A stretch of 64,000 bases of DNA from Noviherbaspirillum soli (GTDB lineage: Bacteria > Pseudomonadota > Gammaproteobacteria > Burkholderiales > Burkholderiaceae_D), in assembly GCF_015352955.1 (NCBI RefSeq), contig NZ_JACYOX010000009.1:62001-126000 (forward strand). The letters run 5' to 3'. The notes under the pieces were generated by a model. The model was not told the DNA's origin, did not search any database, and was given only the letters and a program-made list of their open reading frames with translations. The stretch's first letter is position 1; every line of letters starts with the position of its first letter. Below, in pieces: positions 46,605 through 56,224 of the stretch. Position numbers and translations under genes: made by a program.

Positions 46605-46636
46605 CCGCCCCGCCATGGATTCCCATGGCGGGGCGG
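46605..46636. terminator. Strong hairpin after the bacterioferritin pair
   Basis: Perfect 14-bp stem CCGCCCCGCCATGG / CCATGGCGGGGCGG with an ATTC loop. No T-run on either side, so termination may be Rho-assisted or the hairpin may protect the 3' end. Confidence 0.55.
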
Positions 46637-46650
46637 ATTCACAAGAGCGA

Positions 46651-46877
46651 TCAGAAATCGATCGTGGCCGACACCGTCAGGATGCGCGGCGCGCCCAGCA
46701 CCAGGTGACCCGGGCCCGCAGGGTGCTGCCCGCCACCGCACCGCGCGTCAGGGCTTCCACGCGGTTTGCGCACAGCGACAGATTCTGCATCGGCCTGGCC
46801 ACCAGGCCGGCGACCGGCGTTACCGCGCTCTTGTCATAGCTGCCGTCCTGCGAGCCGGTGGCGTAGCCGAGCTGCGG
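46651..46877 (-). pseudogene. Decayed TonB-dependent siderophore receptor
   Basis: On the minus strand LGYATGSQDGSYDKSAVTPV, then LSLCANRVEALTRGAVAGS, match the barrel region of TonB siderophore receptors. Shortly after, in another frame, LVLGAPRILTVSATIDF and a stop match the receptor C-terminus. The roughly 150 residues normally between them are deleted, and the plug and most of the barrel are absent. A hydrophobic piece on the plus strand at about 47005-47101 (LLAVIALAVPALACIWLG) may be a remnant of a neighbouring membrane protein; this is weak. Confidence 0.65.
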
Positions 46878-47097
46878 TGCTTGATGATCTGGTGGCGGGA
46901 GCCAACGGTGACCAGCACTCTGGTATGCGACGCCGGCGAATACATCTACCTCGGACAAGGGCCTGAAGCAGGTCGCGGGCGATTGCTGCCTCGACGCTTG
47001 CAGGCCTGCTCGGCGATGGCGCCTGGGATCTGCTGGCTGTCATCGCGCTCGCTGTTCCGGCGCTGGCCTGCATCTGGCTCGGCACCGGTCGGCGCAG

Positions 47098-47640
47098 TTA
47101 GCCGGGCGCCTTGAGCAGCGTGAAGTCGACCTGCAGCGGCTCGCTGCCGTTGCTGATCCAGATCTGGCCATCCTGCACCGTGCATTGCAACTGCATGCTG
47201 CGGCTGGCCATGGCCTCCAGAGCCAGGCTGGTTTCGCTGGCAAGGTTGTAGACCGACAGATTGCGCGCCCGCTCCACGCGGTTACCCATCTGGCTCCACC
47301 AGATCGCGCTGGTGCTGCTGTAGCTATAGACCACGACCTGGGTGGCGCGGCCGCAGGCCTTGAGCATGCGACGTTCATCGGGCTGGCCAACGTCGATCCA
47401 GAGATCGATCGCGCCGGTCAGATCCTTCTGCCACAGATCCGGCTCATCCACATCGGACAATCCCTTTGCAAAAACCAGCGATTCACTGGCGTGCCGCACA
47501 AAGGCAAGCAGCCTGACCATCAGGCGTTCATCGGTTTCAGACGGATGTCGTGCCAATGTCAGGCTGTGATCCTGGTAGTAATGCCGATCCATATCTGCAA
47601 TCTGCAGGTCGGCTTTATAAATCGTTGACTTCAAGGCCAT
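47098..47640 (-). CDS. yaeQ: YaeQ family protein
   Basis: 180 residues from ATG 47640; the frame is open to 47760 but MALKSTIYKADLQIADMDRHYY is the conserved start. Other YaeQ features are LARHPSETDERLMVRLLAF, DLWIDVGQPDERRMLKACG and VVYSYSS. The fold resembles PD-(D/E)XK nucleases; the enterobacterial protein was linked to transcription elongation, but its role is unsettled. Divergent from the DUF1415 gene. Confidence 0.92.
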   Translation of the reverse strand: MALKSTIYKADLQIADMDRHYYQDHSLTLARHPSETDERLMVRLLAFVRHASESLVFAKGLSDVDEPDLWQKDLTGAIDLWIDVGQPDERRMLKACGRATQVVVYSYSSTSAIWWSQMGNRVERARNLSVYNLASETSLALEAMASRSMQLQCTVQDGQIWISNGSEPLQVDFTLLKAPG

Positions 47641-47730
47641 AATTCGGGTCCAAACATTTTCCAAGGAGCGCAAGGATAGCCGATCAGCGCAATGCGAAAG
47701 CATGCATGGCTCTTCTTGCATGAAAAAAAC

Positions 47731-48309
47731 ATGACGACCACTCATTCCAGCTCGCATCAAGAGGTGATCAGTGCGGTTTCAACCTGGCTGGAACGCGCCG
47801 TGATCGGACTCAACCTGTGTCCCTTTGCCAAGGCAGTCCATCACCGCGGCCAGGTCCGCTACGTCGTCAGCGAAGCAACTGAACCGGAGCAACTGGTTCG
47901 GGACTTGACGGAGGCACTGCAGCACCTGCATGACTGCGACCCGGCCGTCACCGACACCACCTTGCTGATCCATCCATGGATATTGCAGGATTTTATTGAA
48001 TACAATGAATTTCTTGGCATTGCCGAACTGATTCTGTCCAGCATGGGGCTGGAGGGAGAAATCCAGATCGCCAGCTTCCACCCCGACTACCAGTTTGCCG
48101 ACACCCACAGGGACGACATCACGAACTTCACCAACCGCTCGCCCTATCCCATCCTGCACTTGCTGCGTGAAGACAGTATTGCGAGCGCTGTCGCGGCCTA
48201 TCCAGATACGGATGACATTTATAGGAGAAACATCGCTACGCTGGAAAAGCTCGGCCTGAGTGGTTGGGAAGCCTTATTCAATGAAGCCGAACAAGAGCGG
48301 AAAGAATGA
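47731..48309 (+). CDS. DUF1415 family protein
   Basis: 192 residues from ATG 47731; an in-frame ATG at 47692 is possible. TWLERAVIGLNLCPFAKAV near 17-35 and FHPDYQFADTHRDDITNFTNRSPYPILHLLRE near 115-146 are the family's conserved blocks; Cys29, the His pair and the Asp residues suggest a metal or thiol site. Function unknown. Common in beta- and gammaproteobacteria. Confidence 0.85.
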   Translation: MTTTHSSSHQEVISAVSTWLERAVIGLNLCPFAKAVHHRGQVRYVVSEATEPEQLVRDLTEALQHLHDCDPAVTDTTLLIHPWILQDFIEYNEFLGIAELILSSMGLEGEIQIASFHPDYQFADTHRDDITNFTNRSPYPILHLLREDSIASAVAAYPDTDDIYRRNIATLEKLGLSGWEALFNEAEQERKE

Positions 48310-48650
48310 CTGTATTTGTGCGCTGATAGGCTAGATATTTCTCATATTTATCAATAGCTTGCAATTGCCCTTGCAATTGCAAAATACTTAGCCACTTTTC
48401 GTGACAAGGATGAAAGCCTTGGATAAAATCCCGGCCAGAGCCCATCCTGACTCATCAGTAAGCCAAGCATATGGTTTCTTTATGGAAAATTATTTCTTTT
48501 TTTCTATTTTTTTGAGAAACTTGGCGTTTGCACGAAATTATCCGTTGGCATATTGCACTAACGAATTGTCATTTTATTAAATAATGTCGCTTTGTGGACC
48601 AGAAAGACATCCGGCGTCACTAACGCCTTTCCCGTCCTTGACCTAGTACC
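48310..48650. other. AT-rich intergenic stretch
   Basis: 341 nt, visibly AT-rich with several T-runs around 48485-48515. No ORF and no strong hairpin. It probably carries the promoter of the small HTH gene that follows. Confidence 0.4.
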
Positions 48651-49001
48651 ATGGAAGTCATCCCGACCATGAATAATCCCCATGAACAACCAGCCAACCT
48701 GCTCAGTGAGCCAGCCGGTTACGATCCAAACAACCTGCTGGACTCGCTGATTGAAAGGCTGAACCTGAAAAATGACGCTGCGCTTTCCCGGGCTCTCGAA
48801 GTTGCGCCGCCCGTCATCAGCAAGATCCGGCATCGCCGCCTGCCGGTGGGCGCATCACTCCTGATCCGCATGCATGAAGTCAGCGATCTTACCATTCGTG
48901 AACTGCGCATCCTGATGGGCGATCGCCGTGAGAAATTCCGCATCAGCGACAAACAATTCAAACCCAAGAGCGCGGCTTCCGATGCCGCTTCGGAAGACTG
49001 A
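48651..49001 (+). CDS. Small HTH-domain protein, function unknown
   Basis: 116 residues (an in-frame ATG at 48669 is an equally possible start). Residues about 27-90 (LLDSLIERLNLKNDAALSRAL, then PPVISKIRHRRLPVGASLLIRMHEVSDL, TIRELRILMG) read as a five-helix lambda-repressor/Cro-like fold, with ALSRALEVAPPVISKIR as the helix-turn-helix. The basic, Ser/Ala-rich C-terminus is probably disordered. It may be a transcription regulator; no target is visible. Confidence 0.7.
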   Translation: MEVIPTMNNPHEQPANLLSEPAGYDPNNLLDSLIERLNLKNDAALSRALEVAPPVISKIRHRRLPVGASLLIRMHEVSDLTIRELRILMGDRREKFRISDKQFKPKSAASDAASED

Positions 49002-49272
49002 CGCTACGTTCAAAGACGAGAGCCTGTCATGGATCTTGGGATAAGGCTGGGAGTTGCCAGAGCCGGCCAGATGCAGGAGGGCCACAGGGAATTCGGATCG
49101 CATGCGATCCGCCCGTGGACCGGAATTGGCTTACCAGCCAATGCACGATGCAAGCGCGACGGCCTCTTGCCGTAACAGGGCCACGGCAAGGAGCCGCAGC
49201 GCCCCAGTTGGCTGGTTATGGCGGCTTTCCGCCCCCCCTCCAGAAGTCCATAACAGGCTCAAGGCTCCAGCC

Positions 49273-50175
49273 TCAGGCAGGAAACACCCCGGTAGAGAGG
49301 TACCTATCGCCACGGTCGCAGACGATGAACACGATCGTGGCGTTTTCCACTGTTTGAGAAATGCGCAAGGCCACCTCGCAAGCGCCGGCAGCTGAAATTC
49401 CGCAGAAAATCCCTTCTTCAATCGCCATGCGACGCGCCATGTGCTCCGCTGCAGCCTGGCTGACATTTTCTACCTGGTCGACCCTTGAACGGTCGAAGAT
49501 TTTCGGCAGGTAGGCTTCCGGCCACTTCCGGATTCCGGGAATCTGCGAACCTTCCTCGGGCTGGGCACCGATGATCCGGACTTCCGGGTTCATTTCCTTC
49601 AGATAGTGCGATACACCCATGATGGTGCCGGTAGTGCCCATGGCACTGACAAAATGGGTGATCTCCCCCTTGGTATCACGCCAGATTTCCGGGCCAGTGG
49701 TTTCATAATGCGAACGCGGATTATCCGGATTCGCGAATTGATCGAGAATGATTCCCTGTCCTTCCTTTTGCATCTGCTCTGCAAGGTCGCGAGCGTATTC
49801 CATACCGCCGGTCTTGGGCGTCAGGATGATCTGCGCGCCATACGCCGCCATGCTCTGACGCCGCTCGAGGCTGAGATTCTCGGGCATCAGAAGCACCATC
49901 TTGTAACCGCGCATCGAGGCCGCCATGGCCAGCGCGATGCCGGTATTGCCGCTGGTCGCTTCAATCAGCGTGTCGCCAGGCTTGATCTCGCCGCGCGCCT
50001 CGGCGCCCTTGATCATCGCGAGTGCTGGCCTGTCCTTCACGGAACCTGCGGGGTTATTGCCCTCCAGCTTGCCCAGAATGACATTGTTGCGCCGGGCAGC
50101 CTCTTCTCCTGGTATGCGCTTCAACTGGACCAGGGGGGTATTGCCTACGGTGTCTTCGATGGTGGGATAGTGCAT
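49273..50175 (-). CDS. cysM: Cysteine synthase B
   Basis: PLP enzyme making cysteine from O-acetylserine and sulfide or thiosulfate. 300 residues from ATG 50175. YPTIEDTVGNTPLVQL at the start, PLP Lys47 in NPAGSVKDRPA and the substrate loop EATSGNTGIALA near 73-84. The CysM branch is indicated by the short length and by RRNNVILGKLEGNNPAGSVKDR. Extending to 50388 adds only non-conserved sequence. Confidence 0.95.
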   Translation of the reverse strand: MHYPTIEDTVGNTPLVQLKRIPGEEAARRNNVILGKLEGNNPAGSVKDRPALAMIKGAEARGEIKPGDTLIEATSGNTGIALAMAASMRGYKMVLLMPENLSLERRQSMAAYGAQIILTPKTGGMEYARDLAEQMQKEGQGIILDQFANPDNPRSHYETTGPEIWRDTKGEITHFVSAMGTTGTIMGVSHYLKEMNPEVRIIGAQPEEGSQIPGIRKWPEAYLPKIFDRSRVDQVENVSQAAAEHMARRMAIEEGIFCGISAAGACEVALRISQTVENATIVFIVCDRGDRYLSTGVFPA

Positions 50176-50272
50176 GGTGGTGTGCATCCACGTTAAATAA
50201 AAACAGCATTTTAATCGGAGACGCCAGCGACCGCAGGAAGCCTGTGTGAAACGGAAAGAATACTTGCCCATG

Positions 50273-50297
50273 AAAAAGCCCCGCATTCGCGGGGCTT
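50273..50297 (-). terminator. Rho-independent terminator of the comEA-like gene
   Basis: On the minus strand AAGCCCCGC / GCGGGGCTT, 9-bp stem, GAAT loop, then TTTTTCATG. It lies 27 nt past the stop. Confidence 0.85.
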
Positions 50298-50323
50298 GCA
50301 CACCAAACCATTCATTGCTTCGG

Positions 50324-50656
50324 TCAGGATTTCTTTGCCTCTTCCTTCTTGACCGCCTTGCCGGCCGGCGCTGCCGCACTCTTTCCAACAGCCTGACCGT
50401 TGACGCGCAGCCCGGCTTCCGAAAGTTTTTGCGCCTTTTTCTCCTTCACGCCCTTGACCCGTTTCTCAACATCGGACCAGTCTTTGAAATCACCCTTCTT
50501 GCGCTCTTCCACAATGGCCTTGGAGAGCGACGGGCCGATACCCTTGACACCATCGAGCGCTGCTTGATCGGCCTTGTTGATTTCCACATCGGCCGCGAAT
50601 GCGGCGCTCATGGAGGACAGGCAGAAGACGAGAGACAACAGGATTTTCTTGAACAT
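50324..50656 (-). CDS. ComEA-like exported helix-hairpin-helix protein
   Basis: 110 residues from ATG 50656. Signal peptide MFKKILLSLVFCLSSMSAAFA, then one HhH unit VEINKADQAALDGVKGIGPSLSKAIVEER (about 23-52), the DNA-binding core of ComEA. A Lys/Ala-rich tail (KSAAAPAGKAVKKEEAKKS) follows, which could also contact DNA. In competent bacteria ComEA pulls DNA into the periplasm; a role here is inference, as no other competence gene is in the window. Confidence 0.85.
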   Translation of the reverse strand: MFKKILLSLVFCLSSMSAAFAADVEINKADQAALDGVKGIGPSLSKAIVEERKKGDFKDWSDVEKRVKGVKEKKAQKLSEAGLRVNGQAVGKSAAAPAGKAVKKEEAKKS

Positions 50657-50758
50657 AACGATTCCCCGAAAGCACTTCATACGACCAATGTGATTCGGAC
50701 ATGATCCATGTCTGCCCGCCTTAACGGCTAAAGCTGTTTGCGGTTGACAGCGCCGCAG

Positions 50759-51721
50759 TCAGAATCCGAACAATTCTTCCCGGGTGACGGTTGCCGTACC
50801 CAACTTGCCCACCACGATACCGCCTGCCCGGTTAGCGATCTCCACAGCATCCTCCAGCGGCACCTGAGCACCCAGCATGCTGGCCAGGGTGGCAATGACG
50901 GTATCGCCCGCGCCGGACACGTCATACACCTCGCGCGCCATGGCGGGGAAATGCCTGACGCTGGCGGCCGTGTAGAGCGTCATGCCCTCTTCCGATCGGG
51001 TTACCAGCAGGGCCTCCAGGGCAAGTTCTTCCCGCAGGTTCTGCGCCTTGACGGTCAGTTGTTCCTCGCTCTTCCAGCTGCCCACGATGTGCTGCAATTC
51101 GGCCCGGTTGGGCGTAAGCAGCGAAGCGCCGGCATATGGCGAGAAATCATCCCCCTTGGGGTCGACCAGCACCTTTTTTCCCTGGCTGCGCGCCGCCTTG
51201 ATCATGGCCGCCACATTGACCAGGGCGCCCTTGGCATAGTCGGACAGCACCACGATGTCGTACTCGGGCAAGAGTGCGTTGAACTTGCTGAGCTTGTCGC
51301 GCAGAACGATGTCGCTCGGCGCCTCTTCGAAGTCGATGCGCAGCAACTGCTGCTGGCGACCGATGACACGCAGCTTGATGATGGTGGAGATTGCCGGGTC
51401 GTGATTCAGATAGCTTGCCGTGCCTGTCTCTTTCAGCATTCGCTCCACAATCGCACTGGCCTCGTCGTCGCCAACCACGCCCATCAGGCCAGTCTGCGCG
51501 CCGAGCGCACTGGCATTGCGCGCCACATTGGCTGCACCACCCAGACGCTCCTCCCGCCGCTGCACACGCACTACCGGCACCGGCGCCTCGGGCGAGATGC
51601 GGCTGACTTCACCAAACCAGTAACGGTCCAGCATGATGTCGCCGGCAATGAGCAGGCGGGCGGAATGGAGGGCGGCCGGGGCAGGTACGTGTTCCGGCGG
51701 AGTGATCGATGAAGGGTTCAT
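50759..51721 (-). CDS. rfaE1: D-glycero-beta-D-manno-heptose-7-phosphate kinase
   Basis: PfkB-family kinase in ADP-heptose synthesis for LPS core. 320 residues. LLIAGDIMLDRYWFGEVSRISPEAPVPVV at about 23-51, GGAANVARNASALGA, and the PfkB signature DVSGAGDTVIATLASML near 267. Single-domain, without the nucleotidyltransferase half of E. coli HldE, so a separate HldE2 is expected elsewhere. It lies 13 nt downstream of lapB. Confidence 0.93.
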   Translation of the reverse strand: MNPSSITPPEHVPAPAALHSARLLIAGDIMLDRYWFGEVSRISPEAPVPVVRVQRREERLGGAANVARNASALGAQTGLMGVVGDDEASAIVERMLKETGTASYLNHDPAISTIIKLRVIGRQQQLLRIDFEEAPSDIVLRDKLSKFNALLPEYDIVVLSDYAKGALVNVAAMIKAARSQGKKVLVDPKGDDFSPYAGASLLTPNRAELQHIVGSWKSEEQLTVKAQNLREELALEALLVTRSEEGMTLYTAASVRHFPAMAREVYDVSGAGDTVIATLASMLGAQVPLEDAVEIANRAGGIVVGKLGTATVTREELFGF

Positions 51722-51734
51722 GGAATTGTCGGTT

Positions 51735-52910
51735 TCAGTTCATTACATTCAATTCTTCGGTGCGGCGCGGCGGGTAGGTTTCCCATTGGCTGCAACCCGG
51801 GCACTGCCAGTAGAACTGGCGCGCCTTGAAACCGCAATGGCTGCACTGGTATCGCGCCAGTTTCTGGGCATAGCCATGAACGAGATTGCGCACCAGCGCC
51901 AAGTCCGACTGGTATTCGGCCGGGGCGCTCATCATCCGCGCCTCCAGCATCTTGTCCAGTCCCAGCAAGGTCGGGGTACGCTTCAGTTCGTCGCGCACCA
52001 GCTGATTGGCCGCATCCACGCCGTTCAGTTCCAGAACCGCCTTGTAGACCACTTCAAGCAAATCGATCGACGATGCTTCGGTCAGATAAAATTTCAAGAG
52101 GCTGACCCCTTCCTGCGGCCGCCCCAACGAGCGATAACCGTCCATTAAGCGTTGCGCAACCAGGGCCACATGGGGCACGCTTTGCTGCTCCACCCGCCGC
52201 CACGCCAGCAACGCCGCCTCGGTGTCGCCGCGCGCCAGGTGAACATCCCCTATCAGCATGGTGGCGCGCACATTCTTGCGATCGGCGGCAACGGCATTTT
52301 CCAGCATCAGCAGTGCCGCATCGGGATGGGTATGCACCAGTTCATCCTGCGCCAGTTCGCAATAGAATTGCGCAATTTCCTTTTGACGGCTGCCGGCGCC
52401 GGATTCCTGCAGGCCGCGGGCCGCCTCGATGGCGCGGGTCCACTCCTTTTCACGCTGATAGATTTCCAGCAGCGCGCGGCGGGCCTGCACCGAATAATTG
52501 GTGGCCACAAGCTTGTTGAATGTCTCTTCCGCGCGGTCCAGCAGGCCCGCCTTCAGGTAATCCTGCCCTAGCTCATACTGGGCTTGCGCCTGGTGTTCCA
52601 GCGGCAGATCCGGCCGGGCAAGCAGGTTCTGGTGGACCCGGATGGCGCGTTCGGTTTCACCCCGGCGACGGAACAGGTTGCCCAGTGCGTAATGCAGTTC
52701 GATGCTTTCGGGATCGAGCTTCATGATCTCGATAAAGGCGTCGATGGCCTTGTCGGGCTGATCATTGAGAAGAAAGTTCAGGCCCCTGAAATATCCCGTC
52801 GGCAATGTGCGTGACTCGGACACCAACTCGCGGATGTCGACGCGGGCAGCGATCCAGCCCAAGGCAAAGAAGATCGGGATGCCAAGCAGCCACCAGGTTT
52901 CAAATTCCAT
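51735..52910 (-). CDS. lapB: LPS assembly protein B (YciM)
   Basis: Inner-membrane-anchored adaptor that controls LpxC degradation by FtsH. 391 residues. N-terminal helix WWLLGIPIFFALGWIAAR, then about seven TPR units (for example SRTLPTGYFRGLNFLLNDQPDKAID, IELHYALGNLFRRRGE), and a C-terminal rubredoxin-type zinc site with two pairs: CSHCG and CPGCS near 360-378. Length equals E. coli LapB. Next to lapA, as usual. Confidence 0.95.
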   Translation of the reverse strand: MEFETWWLLGIPIFFALGWIAARVDIRELVSESRTLPTGYFRGLNFLLNDQPDKAIDAFIEIMKLDPESIELHYALGNLFRRRGETERAIRVHQNLLARPDLPLEHQAQAQYELGQDYLKAGLLDRAEETFNKLVATNYSVQARRALLEIYQREKEWTRAIEAARGLQESGAGSRQKEIAQFYCELAQDELVHTHPDAALLMLENAVAADRKNVRATMLIGDVHLARGDTEAALLAWRRVEQQSVPHVALVAQRLMDGYRSLGRPQEGVSLLKFYLTEASSIDLLEVVYKAVLELNGVDAANQLVRDELKRTPTLLGLDKMLEARMMSAPAEYQSDLALVRNLVHGYAQKLARYQCSHCGFKARQFYWQCPGCSQWETYPPRRTEELNVMN

Positions 52911-52969
52911 GCGGATTCATCTGTTGTTATTCGGAGGCGGCTCGGCGGCCGGCTCTCGTTGAAAGTCGC

Positions 52970-53269
52970 TCAATAGCCGTCGGGACGCGTCGGTTGAGCA
53001 GCGGCTTGAGGTTCGTGGACTGCCGGTGCGCCGGAGGCGACACTCTTGTGGCGGGGCTGGCTACGCCGGTAACGCAGCAGCGTCGGCACCATTGCCAGCA
53101 CACCCAGCACCGCGCCGCCGCCAAAGAAGGCCAGCAGCATCAGCACCAGAGGCGCATGGACCTCGTAGCCAAGGAAAAAACGCAGCGCGACTTCCTGGGT
53201 GTTTTTCAGTGCGAAGCCGAAAAACAGAATGAACAGGACAATGCCAACGATGCGGGATAAAAACTTCAT
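52970..53269 (-). CDS. lapA: LPS assembly protein A (YciS)
   Basis: 99 residues with two membrane helices (IVGIVLFILFFGFALKN at about 6-22, LVLMLLAFFGGGAVLGVLAMV at about 41-61) separated by QEVALRFFLGYEVHAP, the LapA pattern. A soluble, Pro/Ala-rich tail follows. It works with LapB in LPS control. Separated from ihfB by a terminator. Confidence 0.9.
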   Translation of the reverse strand: MKFLSRIVGIVLFILFFGFALKNTQEVALRFFLGYEVHAPLVLMLLAFFGGGAVLGVLAMVPTLLRYRRSQPRHKSVASGAPAVHEPQAAAQPTRPDGY

Positions 53270-53318
53270 GTCCGGTATTCCTTGTCTTCCGGGCTAAAAA
53301 CAGCCGAAATTGTACGCG

Positions 53319-53348
53319 AAAAAAAACGGCATCCGAGAATGCCGTTTT
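53319..53348 (-). terminator. Rho-independent terminator after ihfB
   Basis: On the minus strand AACGGCAT / ATGCCGTT extended by two A-T pairs, 6-nt loop, then a run of T. It separates rpsA-ihfB from lapA-lapB. Confidence 0.8.
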
Positions 53349-53365
53349 CTTGTGCCGCAAATGAC

Positions 53366-53671
53366 TCAGTCTTCCTTGATCGGCTGCCCAACCATGGCGT
53401 CAACCCGCTCCCGCAGTTCCTTGCCTGGCTTGAAGTGCGGCACCCGCTTCTCGGGCACCATCACCTTGTCGCCTGACTTCGGATTGCGGCCGGTGCGCGG
53501 CGGCCGGATATTCAGCGCAAAGCTGCCGAATCCCCGGATTTCAATGCGCTGCCCGGTGGCAAGCGCATCGGCCATCGCATCCAGCAGCGTCTTGACCACG
53601 TAGTCCGCATCCTTGGCAACCAGCTGCGGATAACGTTCGGCCAGACGGGCAATCAGTTCCGACTTAGTCAT
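53366..53671 (-). CDS. ihfB: Integration host factor subunit beta
   Basis: DNA-bending protein of 101 residues. [17 protein letters not shown], the arm [29 protein letters not shown] with the Pro that intercalates, and [14 protein letters not shown] are canonical. It lies 11 nt after rpsA, the usual arrangement. Confidence 0.97.
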   Translation of the reverse strand: MTKSELIARLAERYPQLVAKDADYVVKTLLDAMADALATGQRIEIRGFGSFALNIRPPRTGRNPKSGDKVMVPEKRVPHFKPGKELRERVDAMVGQPIKED

Positions 53672-53682
53672 CGATTACGACC

Positions 53683-55401
53683 TTATTGCTTGTTGTCGAG
53701 CTTCGCTTTCAGCAGCGCGCCCAGGCTGGTGGTGCCCGAAGCCGCGTTGGAATCGACAGCCATCTTCTGCATGGCTTCCTGGGTCTCGGCATTGTCTTTC
53801 GCCTTGATCGACAGCTGGATGCTGCGAGCCTTGCGATCGATGTTGATGACCAGGGCTTCGACCTTGTCGCCGACTTTCAGATGGGTGCCGGCATCTTCCA
53901 CGCGGTCGCGGGAGATTTCGGATGCACGCAGATAGCCTTCAACTTCTTCGGACAGCTGGATCACGGCGCCTTTCGGCTCCACCGATTTCACGGTGCCGGT
54001 AACCAGCGAGCCCTTGTCGTTCATGGCAGCGAAGTTGTTGAACGGGTCGCCTTCCAGCTGCTTCACGCCCAGCGAAACACGCTCGCGCTCGACGTCGATG
54101 GCCAGAACCACGGCTTCCAGTTCGTCGCCCTTCTTGAAGCGACGCACGGCTTCCTCGCCGCTTTCGGTCCAGGACAGGTCGGACAGGTGCACCAGGCCGT
54201 CGATGTTGCCAGGCAGGCCGATGAACACGCCGAAGTCGGTGATCGACTTGATCGCGCCGGAGACGCGGTCGCCCTTCTTGTGGGTCATGGCGAAGTCGTC
54301 CCATGGGTTCGGCTTGCACTGCTTCATGCCCAGGCTGATACGACGACGCTCTTCGTCGATTTCCAGAACCATGACTTCGACTTCGTCGCCCAGCTGGACA
54401 ACCTTGTTCGGTGCCACGTTCTTGTTGGTCCAGTCCATTTCGGAGACGTGCACCAGGCCTTCGATGCCCTGCTCGACTTCCACGAACGCGCCGTAGTCGG
54501 TCAGGTTGGTAACCTTGCCGAACAGACGGGTGCCCTGCGGGTAGCGACGGGACAGACCGGTCCAGGGATCGTCGCCCAGCTGCTTCACGCCCAGCGAAAC
54601 GCGGTTCTTTTCCTGATCGTACTTGAGGACCTTGGCGGTGATTTCCTGGCCAACCGACAGCACTTCCGACGGATGGCGCACACGACGCCATGCCAGGTCG
54701 GTGATGTGCAGCAGGCCGTCGATGCCACCCAGGTCAACGAACGCGCCGTAGTCGGTGATGTTCTTGACGATACCGGTGACGACAGTGCCTTCCTTCAGGG
54801 TTTCCATCAGCTTCTGGCGCTCTTCGCCCATCGATGCCTCGATGACGGCGCGGCGCGACAGCACGACGTTGTTGCGCTTGCGGTCCAGCTTGATGACCTT
54901 GAATTCCAGGGTCTTGCCTTCGAAAGGCGTGGTGTCCTTGACCGGACGGGTGTCGACCAGCGAACCCGGCAGGAAGGCGCGGATGCCGTTGGTCAGAACG
55001 GTCAGGCCGCCCTTGACCTTGCCGTTGACGGTGCCGGTGACGATCTCGCCGGATTCCATCGCCTTTTCCAGCGACAGCCAGGATGCCAGGCGCTTGGCCT
55101 TGTCACGCGACAGGATGGTGTCGCCGAAACCGTTTTCCAGGGACTCGATGGCAACGGAGATGAAGTCACCAACATTGACTTCCAGCTCGCCGTTGTCATT
55201 CTTGAATTCTTCGATGGGGATGAACGCTTCGGATTTCAGGCCGGCGTTGACGATCACGAAATTGTGGTCGAGGCGCACGACTTCAGCAGAAATCACTTCA
55301 CCCGAGCGCATGTCTTGACGCGACAGCGATTCCTCGAACAGAGCTGCGAAGCTGTCTGCTCCAGGAGTTCCGGACGCAGGGGACATTAATACTGTAGACA
55401 T
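53683..55401 (-). CDS. rpsA: 30S ribosomal protein S1
   Basis: mRNA-binding ribosomal protein with six S1 domains in 572 residues (for example [75 protein letters not shown]). The start [26 protein letters not shown] is a slightly longer N-terminal lead than in E. coli (557 aa). 139 nt downstream of cmk. Confidence 0.97.
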   Translation of the reverse strand: MSTVLMSPASGTPGADSFAALFEESLSRQDMRSGEVISAEVVRLDHNFVIVNAGLKSEAFIPIEEFKNDNGELEVNVGDFISVAIESLENGFGDTILSRDKAKRLASWLSLEKAMESGEIVTGTVNGKVKGGLTVLTNGIRAFLPGSLVDTRPVKDTTPFEGKTLEFKVIKLDRKRNNVVLSRRAVIEASMGEERQKLMETLKEGTVVTGIVKNITDYGAFVDLGGIDGLLHITDLAWRRVRHPSEVLSVGQEITAKVLKYDQEKNRVSLGVKQLGDDPWTGLSRRYPQGTRLFGKVTNLTDYGAFVEVEQGIEGLVHVSEMDWTNKNVAPNKVVQLGDEVEVMVLEIDEERRRISLGMKQCKPNPWDDFAMTHKKGDRVSGAIKSITDFGVFIGLPGNIDGLVHLSDLSWTESGEEAVRRFKKGDELEAVVLAIDVERERVSLGVKQLEGDPFNNFAAMNDKGSLVTGTVKSVEPKGAVIQLSEEVEGYLRASEISRDRVEDAGTHLKVGDKVEALVINIDRKARSIQLSIKAKDNAETQEAMQKMAVDSNAASGTTSLGALLKAKLDNKQ

Positions 55402-55540
55402 AGGTTAGATTGGGGTTAGCCAGTGCAACGCGACATGCGAGACATCTGGGTTAGGGTTTTTCAACACCGCGCAGGGCTTGGATCATGCGCGGCACCAGGT
55501 ACTGCCAGAACTTCCTAAATGCCGCCGGAACGTGCGATTT

Positions 55541-56224
55541 TCAACCGGCGTCATGCCTTTTCTTTACCGTCGCGTACCAGTCGAGAACCTGACTGACGGC
55601 CTCATCGGCGCTCATGTCGGAAGTATCCAGCAGGTATGCCCCTTCGGCAGGTTTGAGGGGTGCTATCGAACGATTGGCGTCGCGCGCGTCACGCTCAGTC
55701 AAATCTTGAAGAAGGTCGGCCATGTTAGCAGCAAAACCTTTTTCAATCAATTGCTTATAACGCCTCTGCGCACGGGCCTCCGCACTTGCAGTGAGGAAAA
55801 CCTTGAGTTGTGCATTCGGAAAGATCACCGTGCCCATGTCGCGTCCATCGGCAACCAGTCCGGGCGGCTTGCGAAAGCCCAGCTGCAGGCCGGCCAGCGC
55901 ATGCCGGACGGTGGGCAGCACGGCGATGCGGGAGGCGGTGTTGCCGACTTCTTCCTTGCGGATCGCATGGCTGACGTCTTCCTTGCCCAGATAAATATGT
56001 TCGCCCACAAAGGAGCACGGCAGGTGTTCGGCCAGCTTGGCCAGCGCATGCTCGTCTTTCAGCGAGGTATCCTGGCGCAGCGCGCACAGCGCTGTCAGCC
56101 GGTACAGCGCGCCGGAGTCCAGATAGTGAAAGCCCAGCCGGTCGGCGACGCGGTGCGCCACGGTGCCCTTGCCGGAGGCGGTCGGGCCATCGATGGCGAT
56201 AACGGGAATGGGATGGCCAGGCAT
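55541..56224 (-). CDS. cmk: Cytidylate kinase
   Basis: Phosphorylates CMP and dCMP. 227 residues from ATG 56224. P-loop [11 protein letters not shown] (about 10-20), [29 protein letters not shown] and [32 protein letters not shown]. The start shares one base with the aroA stop (TAATG). Confidence 0.95.
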   Translation of the reverse strand: MPGHPIPVIAIDGPTASGKGTVAHRVADRLGFHYLDSGALYRLTALCALRQDTSLKDEHALAKLAEHLPCSFVGEHIYLGKEDVSHAIRKEEVGNTASRIAVLPTVRHALAGLQLGFRKPPGLVADGRDMGTVIFPNAQLKVFLTASAEARAQRRYKQLIEKGFAANMADLLQDLTERDARDANRSIAPLKPAEGAYLLDTSDMSADEAVSQVLDWYATVKKRHDAG

